NCBI GenBank assembly: GCA_023386955.1
Contig: JAEWIS010000053.1
Span: 186,001-250,000 of the forward strand
DNA length: 64,000 nucleotides
Reading direction: 5' to 3'
Origin: Bacillota bacterium
GTDB taxonomy: Bacteria; Bacillota; Bacilli; Paenibacillales; NBRC-103111
Made by a program: the position numbers and the translations under genes. Shown one piece after another: positions 25,102 to 34,217 of the stretch. Each line of letters opens with the position of its first letter. Position 1 is the first letter of the stretch. Below the pieces are notes generated by a model. It had not been told where the DNA came from. It saw only the letters and a list, made by a program, of their open reading frames with translations, and ran no database searches.

Positions 25102-25166
25102 ATTGTAAGGCGGGGCGGGAAACGGTGTATAGAACAAGGTTTTAAGATCGGTGTCACTATCTTAAG
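25102..25166 (-). promoter_or_regulatory. Promoter of permease pair 1 with CTTAA boxes (signature A)
   Basis: On the minus strand the distal CTTAA begins at 25166, the proximal one (GATCTTAAAAC) at 25146, and TACAAT (-10) at 25107. The distance from proximal box to -10 is 39 bp, exactly as at 28587/28626 and 45386/45425. Box spacing is 20 bp here and 21 bp at the other two. Confidence 0.65.
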
Positions 25167-25208
25167 ACGCGGACGGCACGGTGTAACTTGGAGCGGGAGG
25201 GAAGCGGG

Positions 25209-26963
25209 ATGCGGAGAAACCGGCCCATTTTTGTCAAAATGAACGTGGTGATGCTGATGCTGCTGGTGCCTGTGGTGATTCTGTTCGCCTATTTTAACAG
25301 GACCAGCCTGAAGGTGATCGACGACCAGATTACGGCGCAGAATACCGGACAGCTCCAATTTCTGAAGCAGCAGATTGAAGCCAACGCCGAGCGGCTGTCT
25401 CTCTCCTCCAGCGTGCTGATCCGGGATTCGTCGGTGCTGGAGCTGCAGACCAGCATGCTCAGGGACGATTATTACGCCATGATCAATACAGAGCGGCAGG
25501 TGAAGGAGAAGCTGTATATGCAGAGCTTTTCCAGCAGCTGGTCCAATCATCTGTCCATCTATTGGCCTACAGTCGGGCACCGGGTGTCCACCAACCCGGG
25601 GGACAGCTACGATCAGGCGCTGTTGGACCGCTCGGAAAATGGCAAATGGGCCTTCCGCCAAAACAGCCCCCTGGAGGAGCCCTATTACCAGCTGTTTATC
25701 TGGGATCCGTATTTCTCCAAAAGCAACCCTCAAACGGCAAGCGCCGTGTACGAGGTCCGGTTCGGGCTTGACAATATCCGCAGGATGCTGCAGCAGTATC
25801 AGTCGGAGGCGGCAGGACAGTCCTTTTTGCTGACCAAAGGAGGAGCGGCCATTGCCGGAACAGCCGCCGGAGACGCGCGGTTCGGCGAGATGGGGAAGGA
25901 GCTGATGCAGGAGCAGCTGGGGGAGAGCGGCCACCGGAATATGGAGGAGGACAACCGGAAGGCCTATCTGAGCTATGTGCAGCTGCCCTCCTTGGACGCC
26001 TATTTGTTCCACTACGTGCCCCTGAACGTAATCCATGCTCCGATTATCCAGGCCCGGAATCTGTTTTATCTCAGTTTGGTCTTTCTGATTCTGCTGGCCT
26101 TCACCGTCGCCTATCTCTTATATCTGCATGTGCAAAAGCCCATATCCGCCATTGTGAAGGGGCTGAAGCAGTATGAAGGGGGCAATTATTCCTTCCGCAT
26201 CCGCAAGAAATTCCATAACGAATTCGATTATATGATGCTGCGGTTTAACGATCTGGGCACCCAGATCCAGCATCTGATCCATCACGTGTACGAGGAGCAG
26301 AACCGGTCCCGGCTGGCAACGCTGAAGCAGCTGCAATCCCAAATTAATCCCCATTTCCTGTATAACAGCCTGTCCTTTATCGCCGCCTGCGCCAAAGCGG
26401 GGGAAACGGATACCATCAAGCGGATGGCCTATCATCTGGCGGATTATTACCGCTACACCACCCGTGTGGAGAATCAGCTGCCCCCTCTCCGGGAGGAGCT
26501 GGAGCTGGTGGGGCATTACCTGAAGATCTATGCGCTGCGGCTGGAGCGGCTGGATTACTGTATTGAGGTTCCTCCGGATATGCTGGCGGAGCCGATCATG
26601 AGGCTGATCCTGCAGCCGGTGGTGGAGAATGCCATCGAACACGGGATCGAACCCAAACCAGGCCGGGGAACCGTCCGGATTGCCGGCTTTCGGAAAGAGG
26701 GCTGGAGCCTGCTGGTTGTAGAGGACAGCGGGGTTGGCCTGGAGGAGCAGGCGTTACAGGAGCTGGTGCAAAGCCTGGAGCGGCCGATGGATGCGGAAAC
26801 GGGCTGCGGCCTGTGGAATGTGCATCAGCGGCTGCGCTCGCGGTTTGGTGCGGGTGCAGGCATAAGCCTGGACAAGTCGGAGGAACTGGGCGGTATGCGT
26901 GTTATCCTGCGTTGGAAACAAGAGGAGGAGGGTCATGATGAACCAATTGCTGCTGGTGGATGA
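25209..26963 (+). CDS. YesM-type sensor histidine kinase 1
   Basis: A 584-residue membrane kinase. Two membrane segments (about residues 12-32 and 285-308) enclose an extracytoplasmic sensor; then HAMP, the His_kinase domain with QSQINPHFLYNSL (phospho-His 382) and the ATPase domain with LQPVVENAIEHG and VVEDSGVGL. Start 25209 has GGGAGGGAAGCGGG upstream. It overlaps the response regulator by 29 bases. It lies between the permease pair and the binding-protein gene, so it probably senses the imported oligosaccharide or its binding protein. Confidence 0.92.
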   Translation: MRRNRPIFVKMNVVMLMLLVPVVILFAYFNRTSLKVIDDQITAQNTGQLQFLKQQIEANAERLSLSSSVLIRDSSVLELQTSMLRDDYYAMINTERQVKEKLYMQSFSSSWSNHLSIYWPTVGHRVSTNPGDSYDQALLDRSENGKWAFRQNSPLEEPYYQLFIWDPYFSKSNPQTASAVYEVRFGLDNIRRMLQQYQSEAAGQSFLLTKGGAAIAGTAAGDARFGEMGKELMQEQLGESGHRNMEEDNRKAYLSYVQLPSLDAYLFHYVPLNVIHAPIIQARNLFYLSLVFLILLAFTVAYLLYLHVQKPISAIVKGLKQYEGGNYSFRIRKKFHNEFDYMMLRFNDLGTQIQHLIHHVYEEQNRSRLATLKQLQSQINPHFLYNSLSFIAACAKAGETDTIKRMAYHLADYYRYTTRVENQLPPLREELELVGHYLKIYALRLERLDYCIEVPPDMLAEPIMRLILQPVVENAIEHGIEPKPGRGTVRIAGFRKEGWSLLVVEDSGVGLEEQALQELVQSLERPMDAETGCGLWNVHQRLRSRFGAGAGISLDKSEELGGMRVILRWKQEEEGHDEPIAAGG

Positions 26964-28551
26964 TGAGCCGGTGATTCTCAAGAGTCTGGTAAACAATGAC
27001 TGGGCAGGTGTGGGCATTGATGCAGTGTATCAGGCGGAAAACGGGCTTGCTGCTCTGGAGGTGCTGAAGCGGGCGGAGGTGGATATTGTGGTGACGGATA
27101 TCCGGATGCCGGGTATGGACGGGCTGGAGCTGTGCCGCTGCATCCGGGAGCAGTATCCCTTGATCAAATGCGTCCTCCTTTCTGGCTACGGGGAATTCGA
27201 ATATGCCCAGCAGGCTATCCAATACGGGATCTCCAGCTATTTGCTGAAGCCGGTGAAGGATGAGGATTTGCTGTCACAAGTGGCGGAGCTTGTGGAAGCC
27301 ATCCGCCTTGAGGAAGCGGAGAAGGGCTCCCTGGAGAAAACCAGACGGACCTTGCGCACCCATTTGCCCATTCTGCGCGCAGGACTGTTGAAGGAGCTGC
27401 TGGCCGGTCCGGCACTGCCTGCCCGGGAACGGGCTGCACGGATGGAGGAATACGGCCTGTCCTTCCGGCCGGAGGTGCCCTGCTTCATGGTGCTGGCCCG
27501 GCTGGAGGGAGTGTTCCGGCAATCCGGTGACCGGGATCTGGCCCTTTATGAGTATGCGGTCCAGAATATTGCCGGGGAGCTGCTGGAAGCCCGCTGCCGG
27601 GTATGGTCCTGCAAAGACGCCAACGACTATCTGGTTTTTGTGCTGCAGCCCAAGGAAGAGACGGAAGACGCCGGCGGAGCTGCGTCCATAGCCGAAACCG
27701 CTGCGCTGGAGCTTCAGGAGAAGGTGTCGGATTTCCTGAAGGGCCAGGTTTCGGTGTGGGTCAGCGGCGGCTTCCGCCTGCCGGAGGAGCTGGCGGATTC
27801 CTACCGGGTTGGCTTGAATGAGTTCCGCAAGGTGCCCCGCAGCGGAGAGGGACGTCTCCTGCGCAGCGGGGAGCAGCGCAGCCAGTCCAAATCCCTGCAA
27901 ACCCTGCACAGCCCGCCGGGCTTCCAGCAGCTTCTGGAGGCGGGCCGTTATGACGATGCCCGGCACAAGCTGGAGCAGGTGTTTGCCGAGATGGAGGAGC
28001 GGATGCTGGACTCGGAGGAGCATCTGATGGAGATTGTATATACGCTGGCCAATGCTTTCCTGTATTTGGCCCATCTTCAGGGGAAGACACTGCTGGAAAT
28101 GTCCGGCTGGGAGGCGGGGCTGACGGCGGACCCCGGGCTCTTCAGGCATCCCGGGCGGGTGCGGGAATGGGCGTTGGATGCCTTGGGAAACATGGAGGCT
28201 GCCAGCTTCCGGGATCTCAAGGACGGCAAGGGCCAACTGATCGCCCGGATTCACCGGTTTATCGAGGCCCAAATTGCCGGGGATGTTTCCCTGCAGACCA
28301 TTGCCGATCATGTGGGGCTGCACCCTGTTTATTTGTCCACCCTTTACAAGCAGGAAATGAAGGAGAATATCAGCGACTTTATTATCCGCTACCGGATGGA
28401 GAAGGCAGGAATGCTCCTGCGCACCACTGACATCAAAATTTATGAGCTGGCCAGCCGCCTCGGCTTTCAGAATCCCCCTTATTTCAGCAAGCTGTTCAAG
28501 CAGCATTACGGGGTGACGCCCCAGGAATTCCGGGACCGGCTAGGCCTGTAG
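26935..28551 (+). CDS. YesN-type AraC response regulator 1
   Basis: A 538-residue regulator. Receiver domain with LLLVDDEP, phospho-acceptor Asp55 in VVTDIRMPGMDG, and SYLLKPVKDED. A middle region of about 270 residues follows, then two AraC-type helix-turn-helix motifs (LQTIADHVGLHPVYLSTLYK and IYELASRLGFQNPPYFSKLF). AGGAGGAGGG precedes the start. The CTTAA-box promoters at 25102, 28564 and 45362 are its best candidate targets by position and by being shared only there. Confidence 0.92.
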   Translation: MMNQLLLVDDEPVILKSLVNNDWAGVGIDAVYQAENGLAALEVLKRAEVDIVVTDIRMPGMDGLELCRCIREQYPLIKCVLLSGYGEFEYAQQAIQYGISSYLLKPVKDEDLLSQVAELVEAIRLEEAEKGSLEKTRRTLRTHLPILRAGLLKELLAGPALPARERAARMEEYGLSFRPEVPCFMVLARLEGVFRQSGDRDLALYEYAVQNIAGELLEARCRVWSCKDANDYLVFVLQPKEETEDAGGAASIAETAALELQEKVSDFLKGQVSVWVSGGFRLPEELADSYRVGLNEFRKVPRSGEGRLLRSGEQRSQSKSLQTLHSPPGFQQLLEAGRYDDARHKLEQVFAEMEERMLDSEEHLMEIVYTLANAFLYLAHLQGKTLLEMSGWEAGLTADPGLFRHPGRVREWALDALGNMEAASFRDLKDGKGQLIARIHRFIEAQIAGDVSLQTIADHVGLHPVYLSTLYKQEMKENISDFIIRYRMEKAGMLLRTTDIKIYELASRLGFQNPPYFSKLFKQHYGVTPQEFRDRLGL

Positions 28552-28563
28552 CAGATCGTGGGG

Positions 28564-28631
28564 ACCTTAACAAATTAACAGGCAATCTTAAAACTTTCTC
28601 TCTTACCGGGTTGTAAGCGCTGTAATAAGAT
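28564..28631 (+). promoter_or_regulatory. Promoter with CTTAA boxes and cre-like site (signature A)
   Basis: CTTAA at 28566 and 28587 (21 bp apart), TAAGAT (-10) at 28626-28631, 39 bp after the proximal box. A cre-like TGTAAGCGCTGTAA (28612-28625) lies directly before the -10 and differs from the CcpA consensus at the final C. The whole block aligns without gaps to 45362-45430. Confidence 0.7.
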
Positions 28632-28677
28632 AAGAATTGCAAACGGATTACAGTCCGAAAGGGAGGTTCGAAAACAG

Positions 28678-30384
28678 ATGAACAAAAAATTCGCATGTAT
28701 GGCGCTTGCTGCGGCAATCGCCCTCTCCACGGCAGCGGGATGTGCGGACAGCAAGGATAACGGCAGCGGCACAGCAGAGCCGGCAGGCTCACCTGCAGCC
28801 ACAGCCGCAGCCAAGAATGAAACGGCTGAGGCCATCCGGAACGGTACGTACAAGTTTGACCCGCCGGTGACCATCACCACGGTGAAAGCCACGGACTCCA
28901 CCATCAAATTCAAAAACGGGGAGACCATGGAGAACAACGTCCATACCAAATGGGCGCATGACCAGTTGGGCATTGACATTAAACATCTGTGGCAGGTGCC
29001 GGGTGACCAGTTTAATACCAAGCTGCGGCTGATGCTTACCGCCAACGAATCCCTGCCGGATGTGATTACCACCCAGGATATGACCCTGCTGGATGAGCTG
29101 ATTCAATCAGGCAAATACCGGGATATCACCGCTGATTTTGAAGCGTATGCCTCTCCCAAGGTGAAGGAAATATACAATTCCAACCCCCTGAACTGGAGTC
29201 AGGTGACTTATGGCAACAAGAAGATGGCCCTGCCCAATTTCGCCAATGCGGGCAACGACAACTCCGTGCTGTGGATCCGCCAGGATTGGCTGGATAAGCT
29301 GGGGATGAGCGCTCCCAAAACCTTTGCGGAGCTGGAAACCCTGATGCAGACCATCCTGGACAAAAAGCCCGGCGGCAATGACAATGTGATTCCCCTGGGG
29401 GTCAGTTTCGGCTCCGGCGGCTCCTACCCCAACCCCTTCACCAGCTGGCTGGGGGAAAGCTCCTGGGTATTCGGCGCCTTCGGCACCGTCCCGTATCAAT
29501 GGAATGTGCAAAACGACAAGCTGGTCCACGGCTCCACTGTCCCCGAGATGAAGGGCGGTCTGACCAAGCTGAAGGAATGGTACAACAAGGGCTTCATCTC
29601 CAAGGAAGCGGGCTTGCATGACGAGAACAAGCTGGCGGAGCTGATCGCCCAAGGCCGGGTTGGCATTGTAGCTGCTCCGTACTGGATGGGCACCTGGCCT
29701 GTACCTGATCTGCAGAAGAATGTGGCCGGCGCAACCATGAAGCCGTATCCGCTGCCCACCCAGAACGGCAAGGTGGCGGCCCGGGACACCACCTATCTCC
29801 GTGGCGGCATGCTGGTCAAAAAGGATTTTAAACATGCGGATGCGCTGTTCCTGTATCTGAACCGGATTTTCGAAGCCGTCAATGCCAAGGAAGGCAGCGA
29901 GTTCGTCAACGGCTGGTATAAGGATTACGATTACACCCTCAAAGCCGACGGTACCCGGTCCGTAGAGGACAAGGATATTCCCGGCGGCAAGGTGGGCCCG
30001 GCCAAGTATCTGCTTATCGAGCCCAAGGATCCTTTTGTAGGGCTGAAGACCAACGCCCGGCTGAGCCGGGGAGAGGCGCCTGTCACTCCTTCGGAGAAGC
30101 GGGCGGCCACCAGCAACAAGGATGTGATCAAAGCCTCGGAAATCGTGGACGACGGCTGGAAAGCGGGCATTTTTGTGCCGCAGGCCTTCACCGGAGCCAA
30201 CACCCCGGCCATGCAGGCGAAGGGCGGTATTCTCGCCAAGCTGGAGGGGGATAACTTCATCGGCATGATCTATGGCAAGAAGCCCATCGAGGAGTTCGAC
30301 AACTTCGTCAAGGAATGGAAGAGCCTAGGCGGGGATGACATCACCAAGGAAGCCAACGAGTGGTACCAGAAGATGAAGAAATAA
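28678..30384 (+). CDS. Carbohydrate-binding lipoprotein of ABC importer 1
   Basis: A 568-residue LplA/YtcQ-type solute-binding protein. The lipobox is STAAGC (Cys23) followed by a flexible linker. The binding domain shows the family patterns LPDVITTQDMTLLDELIQSG and DWLDKLGMSAPKTFAELE. Such long binding proteins take oligosaccharides. It partners the permeases at 23210-25066. GGGAGG precedes ATG 28678. Its promoter carries signature A. Confidence 0.9.
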   Translation: MNKKFACMALAAAIALSTAAGCADSKDNGSGTAEPAGSPAATAAAKNETAEAIRNGTYKFDPPVTITTVKATDSTIKFKNGETMENNVHTKWAHDQLGIDIKHLWQVPGDQFNTKLRLMLTANESLPDVITTQDMTLLDELIQSGKYRDITADFEAYASPKVKEIYNSNPLNWSQVTYGNKKMALPNFANAGNDNSVLWIRQDWLDKLGMSAPKTFAELETLMQTILDKKPGGNDNVIPLGVSFGSGGSYPNPFTSWLGESSWVFGAFGTVPYQWNVQNDKLVHGSTVPEMKGGLTKLKEWYNKGFISKEAGLHDENKLAELIAQGRVGIVAAPYWMGTWPVPDLQKNVAGATMKPYPLPTQNGKVAARDTTYLRGGMLVKKDFKHADALFLYLNRIFEAVNAKEGSEFVNGWYKDYDYTLKADGTRSVEDKDIPGGKVGPAKYLLIEPKDPFVGLKTNARLSRGEAPVTPSEKRAATSNKDVIKASEIVDDGWKAGIFVPQAFTGANTPAMQAKGGILAKLEGDNFIGMIYGKKPIEEFDNFVKEWKSLGGDDITKEANEWYQKMKK

Positions 30385-30398
30385 AGATAGCTGCAAGG

Positions 30399-30427
30399 AG
30401 CCTGCCGGAGACGGCGGGCTTTTTTTG
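30399..30427 (+). terminator. Intrinsic terminator
   Basis: Stem AGCCTGCCG (30399-30407) with CGGCGGGCT (30412-30420) and seven T's. Confidence 0.85.
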
Positions 30428-30498
30428 TCCATCCGGGGAGCCTCTTCAATCCATCAGGCGGATGCCGGAATGCGCGGCAGACTCCGGGCGATTGCCGG

Positions 30499-30562
30499 CT
30501 TAAGATCTTATAAGAACTTCGAAAGATCCAAGCAATAACCCCCATAGCCTGCATGCTAAGAT
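30499..30562 (+). promoter_or_regulatory. Promoter region of importer 2 (signature B)
   Basis: The 35 bases from 30502 match those from 39967 at 28 positions without gaps; the common core is AAGATC-TATAAGAA-TTC with ATCC-AG-AAT after it. TAAGAT at 30557-30562 is a possible -10, 55 bp from the start of the signature (54 bp at the other locus). Confidence 0.6.
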
Positions 30563-30588
30563 ATAGAAAAATAAGGAGCAGTGATGAT

Positions 30589-31542
30589 ATGCAGACGAAA
30601 TGGGCAGCAGGACCAGGCTCCGGCATTCTACCCGCCAGCCTGAAAACCAAGATTAAGACAATCCGCAGGTATAAAACCATGTACCTTTTATTATTTCCCG
30701 CGCTGATCTACTTTGTTATCTTCAAGTATATCCCGATGGCGGGAATCGTGATTGCATTCAAGAATTACAATATGGTGCTGGGACTGTGGGACAGCCCTTG
30801 GGTAGGGCTCAGTAATTTCAAGGATTTCATCAATGGAGTATACTTCTGGGACATTATGGGGAACACCATCATCATCTCGCTGTATAAGCTGTTAATCGGG
30901 TTTTCCGCTCCTATCCTGTTGGCCCTGCTCCTGAACGAAGTGCCGAAGCAATGGTTCAAGCGGATTGTGCAAACCATCACCTACCTGCCCCATTTCCTGT
31001 CCTGGGTCATTGTGTACGGCTTAATGGTATCCCTGCTGTCTCCGGGAGACGGCCTAATCAATATGCTGTTAAAGGAAAACGGCTTCAATCCCATCTCGTT
31101 CCTGACTGAACCCTCCTGGGGCAGGCCGGTGATCATCATGTCCGAGGTCTGGAAGGACATCGGCTGGGGAGCTATCTTGTACCTTGCTGCCTTGGCGGGA
31201 ATCGATCCCAGCTTGTATGAAGCAGCCCGTATGGACGGAGCCTCCAAGTGGAGACAGCTGTGGCATGTGACACTGCCCGGCATCCGGGGCGTCATCGTGT
31301 TGATGCTGATTCTGAAGCTGAGCCACATTTTGGATGCCGGCTTTGACCAAATATTCATGTTCTCCAACACCTTCAACCAGGAGAAGATCGACATCATCGA
31401 TACCTGGGTGTACCGGGAGGGCTTGGAACGGTTAAGGATCGGCTTGGCGACTGCAGTGGGTTTGTTTAAAGCCGTGATCGGATTTGGGTTGGTGCTGGCG
31501 TCCAACAAGCTTGCCAAAAAATTCGACGGGCAAATCTGGTGA
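30589..31542 (+). CDS. Carbohydrate ABC permease, LplB type (importer 2)
   Basis: A 317-residue permease with six membrane segments. YLLLFPALIYFVIFKYIPMAG and RIVQTITYLPHFLSWVIVYG are diagnostic of LplB; the EAA loop is LYEAARMDGASKWRQLWHV. Start at 30589 with AAGGAG 10 bases upstream. It leads the operon permease-permease-binding protein, probably with the kinase and regulator read through behind it. Confidence 0.92.
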   Translation: MQTKWAAGPGSGILPASLKTKIKTIRRYKTMYLLLFPALIYFVIFKYIPMAGIVIAFKNYNMVLGLWDSPWVGLSNFKDFINGVYFWDIMGNTIIISLYKLLIGFSAPILLALLLNEVPKQWFKRIVQTITYLPHFLSWVIVYGLMVSLLSPGDGLINMLLKENGFNPISFLTEPSWGRPVIIMSEVWKDIGWGAILYLAALAGIDPSLYEAARMDGASKWRQLWHVTLPGIRGVIVLMLILKLSHILDAGFDQIFMFSNTFNQEKIDIIDTWVYREGLERLRIGLATAVGLFKAVIGFGLVLASNKLAKKFDGQIW

Positions 31543-31553
31543 GGAGATCGATT

Positions 31554-32423
31554 ATGGTAAATCAGACGTTTGGAGAAAAAGTGGGACAAGTCTTTGTCTA
31601 TAGCATACTGGTGTTGTTATCCGCGCTTTGTTTGTTTCCCTTCCTGTATGTGGTTGCCGTTTCCGTTACCTCGGAGGCGGAGGTGCTAAGAAGAGGGGTT
31701 GTGATTATCCCCGAGGCAGTTACCTTCGCGGCCTACAAGGAAGTGCTTTTCTCCCAGGGTCTGGGGCAGGCATATAAGGTTACCCTGTTTCGTACCCTTG
31801 CGGGGACAGCACTCAACATGCTTTTTACCGTGATTGCCGCTTATCCCCTATCCAAGAGATATTTGCCGGGACGCAGTCCCTTCCTGTTGTTTATCGTCTT
31901 TACCATGATGTTCAGCGGGGGCCTCATCCCTTCGTACTTGGTCATCCGTTCCCTGGGATTGCTGAATACCCCGTGGGTGCTTATCGTTCCGAATTTGATC
32001 AGCGCCTTTAACCTGGTTATTATCAAAGGCTTCTTCGAGCAGCTTCCTCCCGAAATTGAGGAGTCGGCACGGGTGGACGGAGCCAGCGAGCTGCAGTCTC
32101 TGTGGAAGATTATCCTGCCTCTCTCCATGCCCGTCTTAGCAACCATTTCCTTGTTCTATGCAGTCGGGCATTGGAACAGCTACTTCGATGCCATCGTGTA
32201 TATCAATGATACGAAATGGATGCCGCTTCAAGTGATTCTGCGCAATATCCTGCTTAATGTTCAGGCGCAAAGTGCGGATATGGGCTCCAGCTCGGAGCAT
32301 GTGAGCACCATTGCCCTGCAGATGGCTGCTGTTGTGGTGACGACGGTACCGATCCTCATCGTCTACCCGTTTTTGCAGAAGCATTTTACCAAGGGCGTAC
32401 TTGTAGGCTCCATTAAAGGGTAA
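31554..32423 (+). CDS. Carbohydrate ABC permease, LplC/YtcP type (importer 2)
   Basis: A 289-residue partner permease with EAA loop EIEESARVDGASELQSLWKI and the C-terminal signature QKHFTKGVLVGSIKG. GAGGAG lies 7 bases upstream. Only 11 bases separate it from the first permease. A hairpin at about 32443-32495 (CCGGAATG/CATTCCGG) without a T-run lies before the binding-protein gene and may stabilise or process the mRNA. Confidence 0.92.
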   Translation: MVNQTFGEKVGQVFVYSILVLLSALCLFPFLYVVAVSVTSEAEVLRRGVVIIPEAVTFAAYKEVLFSQGLGQAYKVTLFRTLAGTALNMLFTVIAAYPLSKRYLPGRSPFLLFIVFTMMFSGGLIPSYLVIRSLGLLNTPWVLIVPNLISAFNLVIIKGFFEQLPPEIEESARVDGASELQSLWKIILPLSMPVLATISLFYAVGHWNSYFDAIVYINDTKWMPLQVILRNILLNVQAQSADMGSSSEHVSTIALQMAAVVVTTVPILIVYPFLQKHFTKGVLVGSIKG

Positions 32424-32529
32424 GAAGGGCGGTGGCTTTAACGCCGGAATGTTCTTCCTTTCCACGATCTGCGCTGTGAGGGTATAGGGCATTCCGGTGT
32501 GATACTATATATACAAAGGAGAGGTCAAC

Positions 32530-34128
32530 ATGCAACGTAAAAAGATTATTTTTCCCGTGCTGGCTGCAATAGTCGGCTTGGGAGCGGCTGTGTCAGGCTG
32601 CGGAGGAAAGAATGAGGCTGATCCTGCAGCCGCAACGGCTGCTTCGGGCAGCCCGAAAGCCGAAGCCAACAAGTTCGCCAACAGGTTGAAAATTACGATG
32701 TTCAATCAAGGTACCTTCAACGCGTCGGCTCCGGTTCCACCCCTGGAGGAGGATATTCAGCGTCAGATGCTGGGGAAAGCGGTAAATATCGATCTGGATA
32801 TGATTATTCCCCAATCTGGACAGGCGACCACCAAATTGAATACGCTGATTGCCGGCGGAGATATTCCCGATCTGATCTTCCTGAAAACCCGGACGGACCT
32901 GGCGCAATATTACGACCAGGGGATTCTGGCGGACCTGACTCCGTATCTGGAGCAATTCCCCGAATTGAAGAAGCGCTTTGGCAGCGGCTCCTGGGATGCA
33001 GCCAAATATAAAGGAAAAACCATTGCCGTTCCGGGCTACGACAATGTAAACGGGATGATCAACAGCATCTATATCCGCAATGATTGGTTAAAGAAGCTGA
33101 ACCTGAAGGTGCCGACAACACCTGATGAGCTGTTCGAGGTAATGAAAGCCTTTACAGAGAAGGACCCTGACGGCAACGGCAAGAACGATACCTACGGATT
33201 CATCGGGGGTATGAATAAGGAAGGGACTCTTACATCCTATGGCTTCGACACCCTGATGTGGATGTTCGGTGTAAACCCTCCGGGTGCTATTGACGTCAAG
33301 GATAATAAGGCAGTTATGCTATTCACGGATCCTAAAATGAAAGAGGCGCTTAGTTATATCAATAAGATGATGGAAGCCAAGCTGGTGGACCCCGACTGGG
33401 TAACCATGAATACCTCCGATCTGCTCGATCAGAAGCTGTTTAAGGGCAAGGTCGGCGTGATGGTAAGAGATGCGCGCAGGATGGAGCCGGATGCCCAGCA
33501 GAAAATGAAGGAGGTCGGCGGAGAAATTCCGGATTGGGTCATTATTCCTCCCATGAAGGGGCCGTACGGGGATCAGCTTCTGGAGAGAAAAACATACCAA
33601 AGCAACACCTGGGCGATTTCCGTAAAAGCAAACAAGGAGAAAATCACCCGAATCCTGGCCATGCTGGAGTATGTTTTTACGGATAAAGAGGCCTACCCCC
33701 ATTTTGCATACGGAGTGAAAGGAATCCATTGGGATTTGGTAGACGGCAAGGCAAAGAATAAAATCCCTGAGTTATCCAAAGAGGTGAAGGATAAATACGC
33801 CTGGGTGGACCATTATAAATTCCCCCGGCGCGGTGATGACGCGGAATACTTCAGCTTCAAAAACCCGAAAACCATAGAGGCCTTCGAGAACAATCAGAAG
33901 TACGTAGCTCCTACTCTGCCCGGAGCCTCCTTGACGGCTGATGCCAACGATACCAAGGCAGTGGAACGGGTACGCTTCATCAATGAATCCTTAATCAAGT
34001 TCATGAGCGGCAAGGAACCGCTCTCCAACTGGGATAGCTTCATCAAAACCCTGGAAACCAAGTTCGACCTGCAGAAATATAAGGATAATGTAGATCAGCA
34101 GCTGAAGGAACTGGGATATATCAAGTAA
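32530..34128 (+). CDS. Carbohydrate-binding lipoprotein of ABC importer 2
   Basis: A 532-residue LplA-type solute-binding lipoprotein with lipobox AAVSGC. EKDPDGNGKNDTYGF is the Ca-binding-like loop typical of the group, and IYIRNDWLKKLNLKVPTTPDE the family core. GGAGAGG precedes ATG 32530. It is only distantly similar to the binding protein of importer 1, so the two probably bind different oligosaccharides. Confidence 0.9.
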   Translation: MQRKKIIFPVLAAIVGLGAAVSGCGGKNEADPAAATAASGSPKAEANKFANRLKITMFNQGTFNASAPVPPLEEDIQRQMLGKAVNIDLDMIIPQSGQATTKLNTLIAGGDIPDLIFLKTRTDLAQYYDQGILADLTPYLEQFPELKKRFGSGSWDAAKYKGKTIAVPGYDNVNGMINSIYIRNDWLKKLNLKVPTTPDELFEVMKAFTEKDPDGNGKNDTYGFIGGMNKEGTLTSYGFDTLMWMFGVNPPGAIDVKDNKAVMLFTDPKMKEALSYINKMMEAKLVDPDWVTMNTSDLLDQKLFKGKVGVMVRDARRMEPDAQQKMKEVGGEIPDWVIIPPMKGPYGDQLLERKTYQSNTWAISVKANKEKITRILAMLEYVFTDKEAYPHFAYGVKGIHWDLVDGKAKNKIPELSKEVKDKYAWVDHYKFPRRGDDAEYFSFKNPKTIEAFENNQKYVAPTLPGASLTADANDTKAVERVRFINESLIKFMSGKEPLSNWDSFIKTLETKFDLQKYKDNVDQQLKELGYIK

Positions 34129-34135
34129 ATACAGG

Positions 34136-34172
34136 GAAGAGGGGAGCGTAGCGCTGCTCCTCTCTTTGTTGG
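34136..34172 (+). terminator. Weak hairpin after importer 2
   Basis: GAGGGGAGC / GCTCCTCTC stem with only TTTG behind it; may end part of the transcripts and allow some read-through to the kinase gene. Confidence 0.5.
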
Positions 34173-34217
34173 ATTATGGTATGCTTGAATGAAATCTGCA
34201 TAAAGGGAAGACAGCCG

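Noticed and set aside
30553..30588. Upstream ATG for the importer 2 permease
   Set aside because: It lies in the promoter -10 region without a ribosome site; ATG 30589 has AAGGAG at the right distance.
32443..32495. Hairpin between importer 2 permease and binding protein as a terminator
   Set aside because: No T-run follows; more likely an mRNA stability element in an operon.
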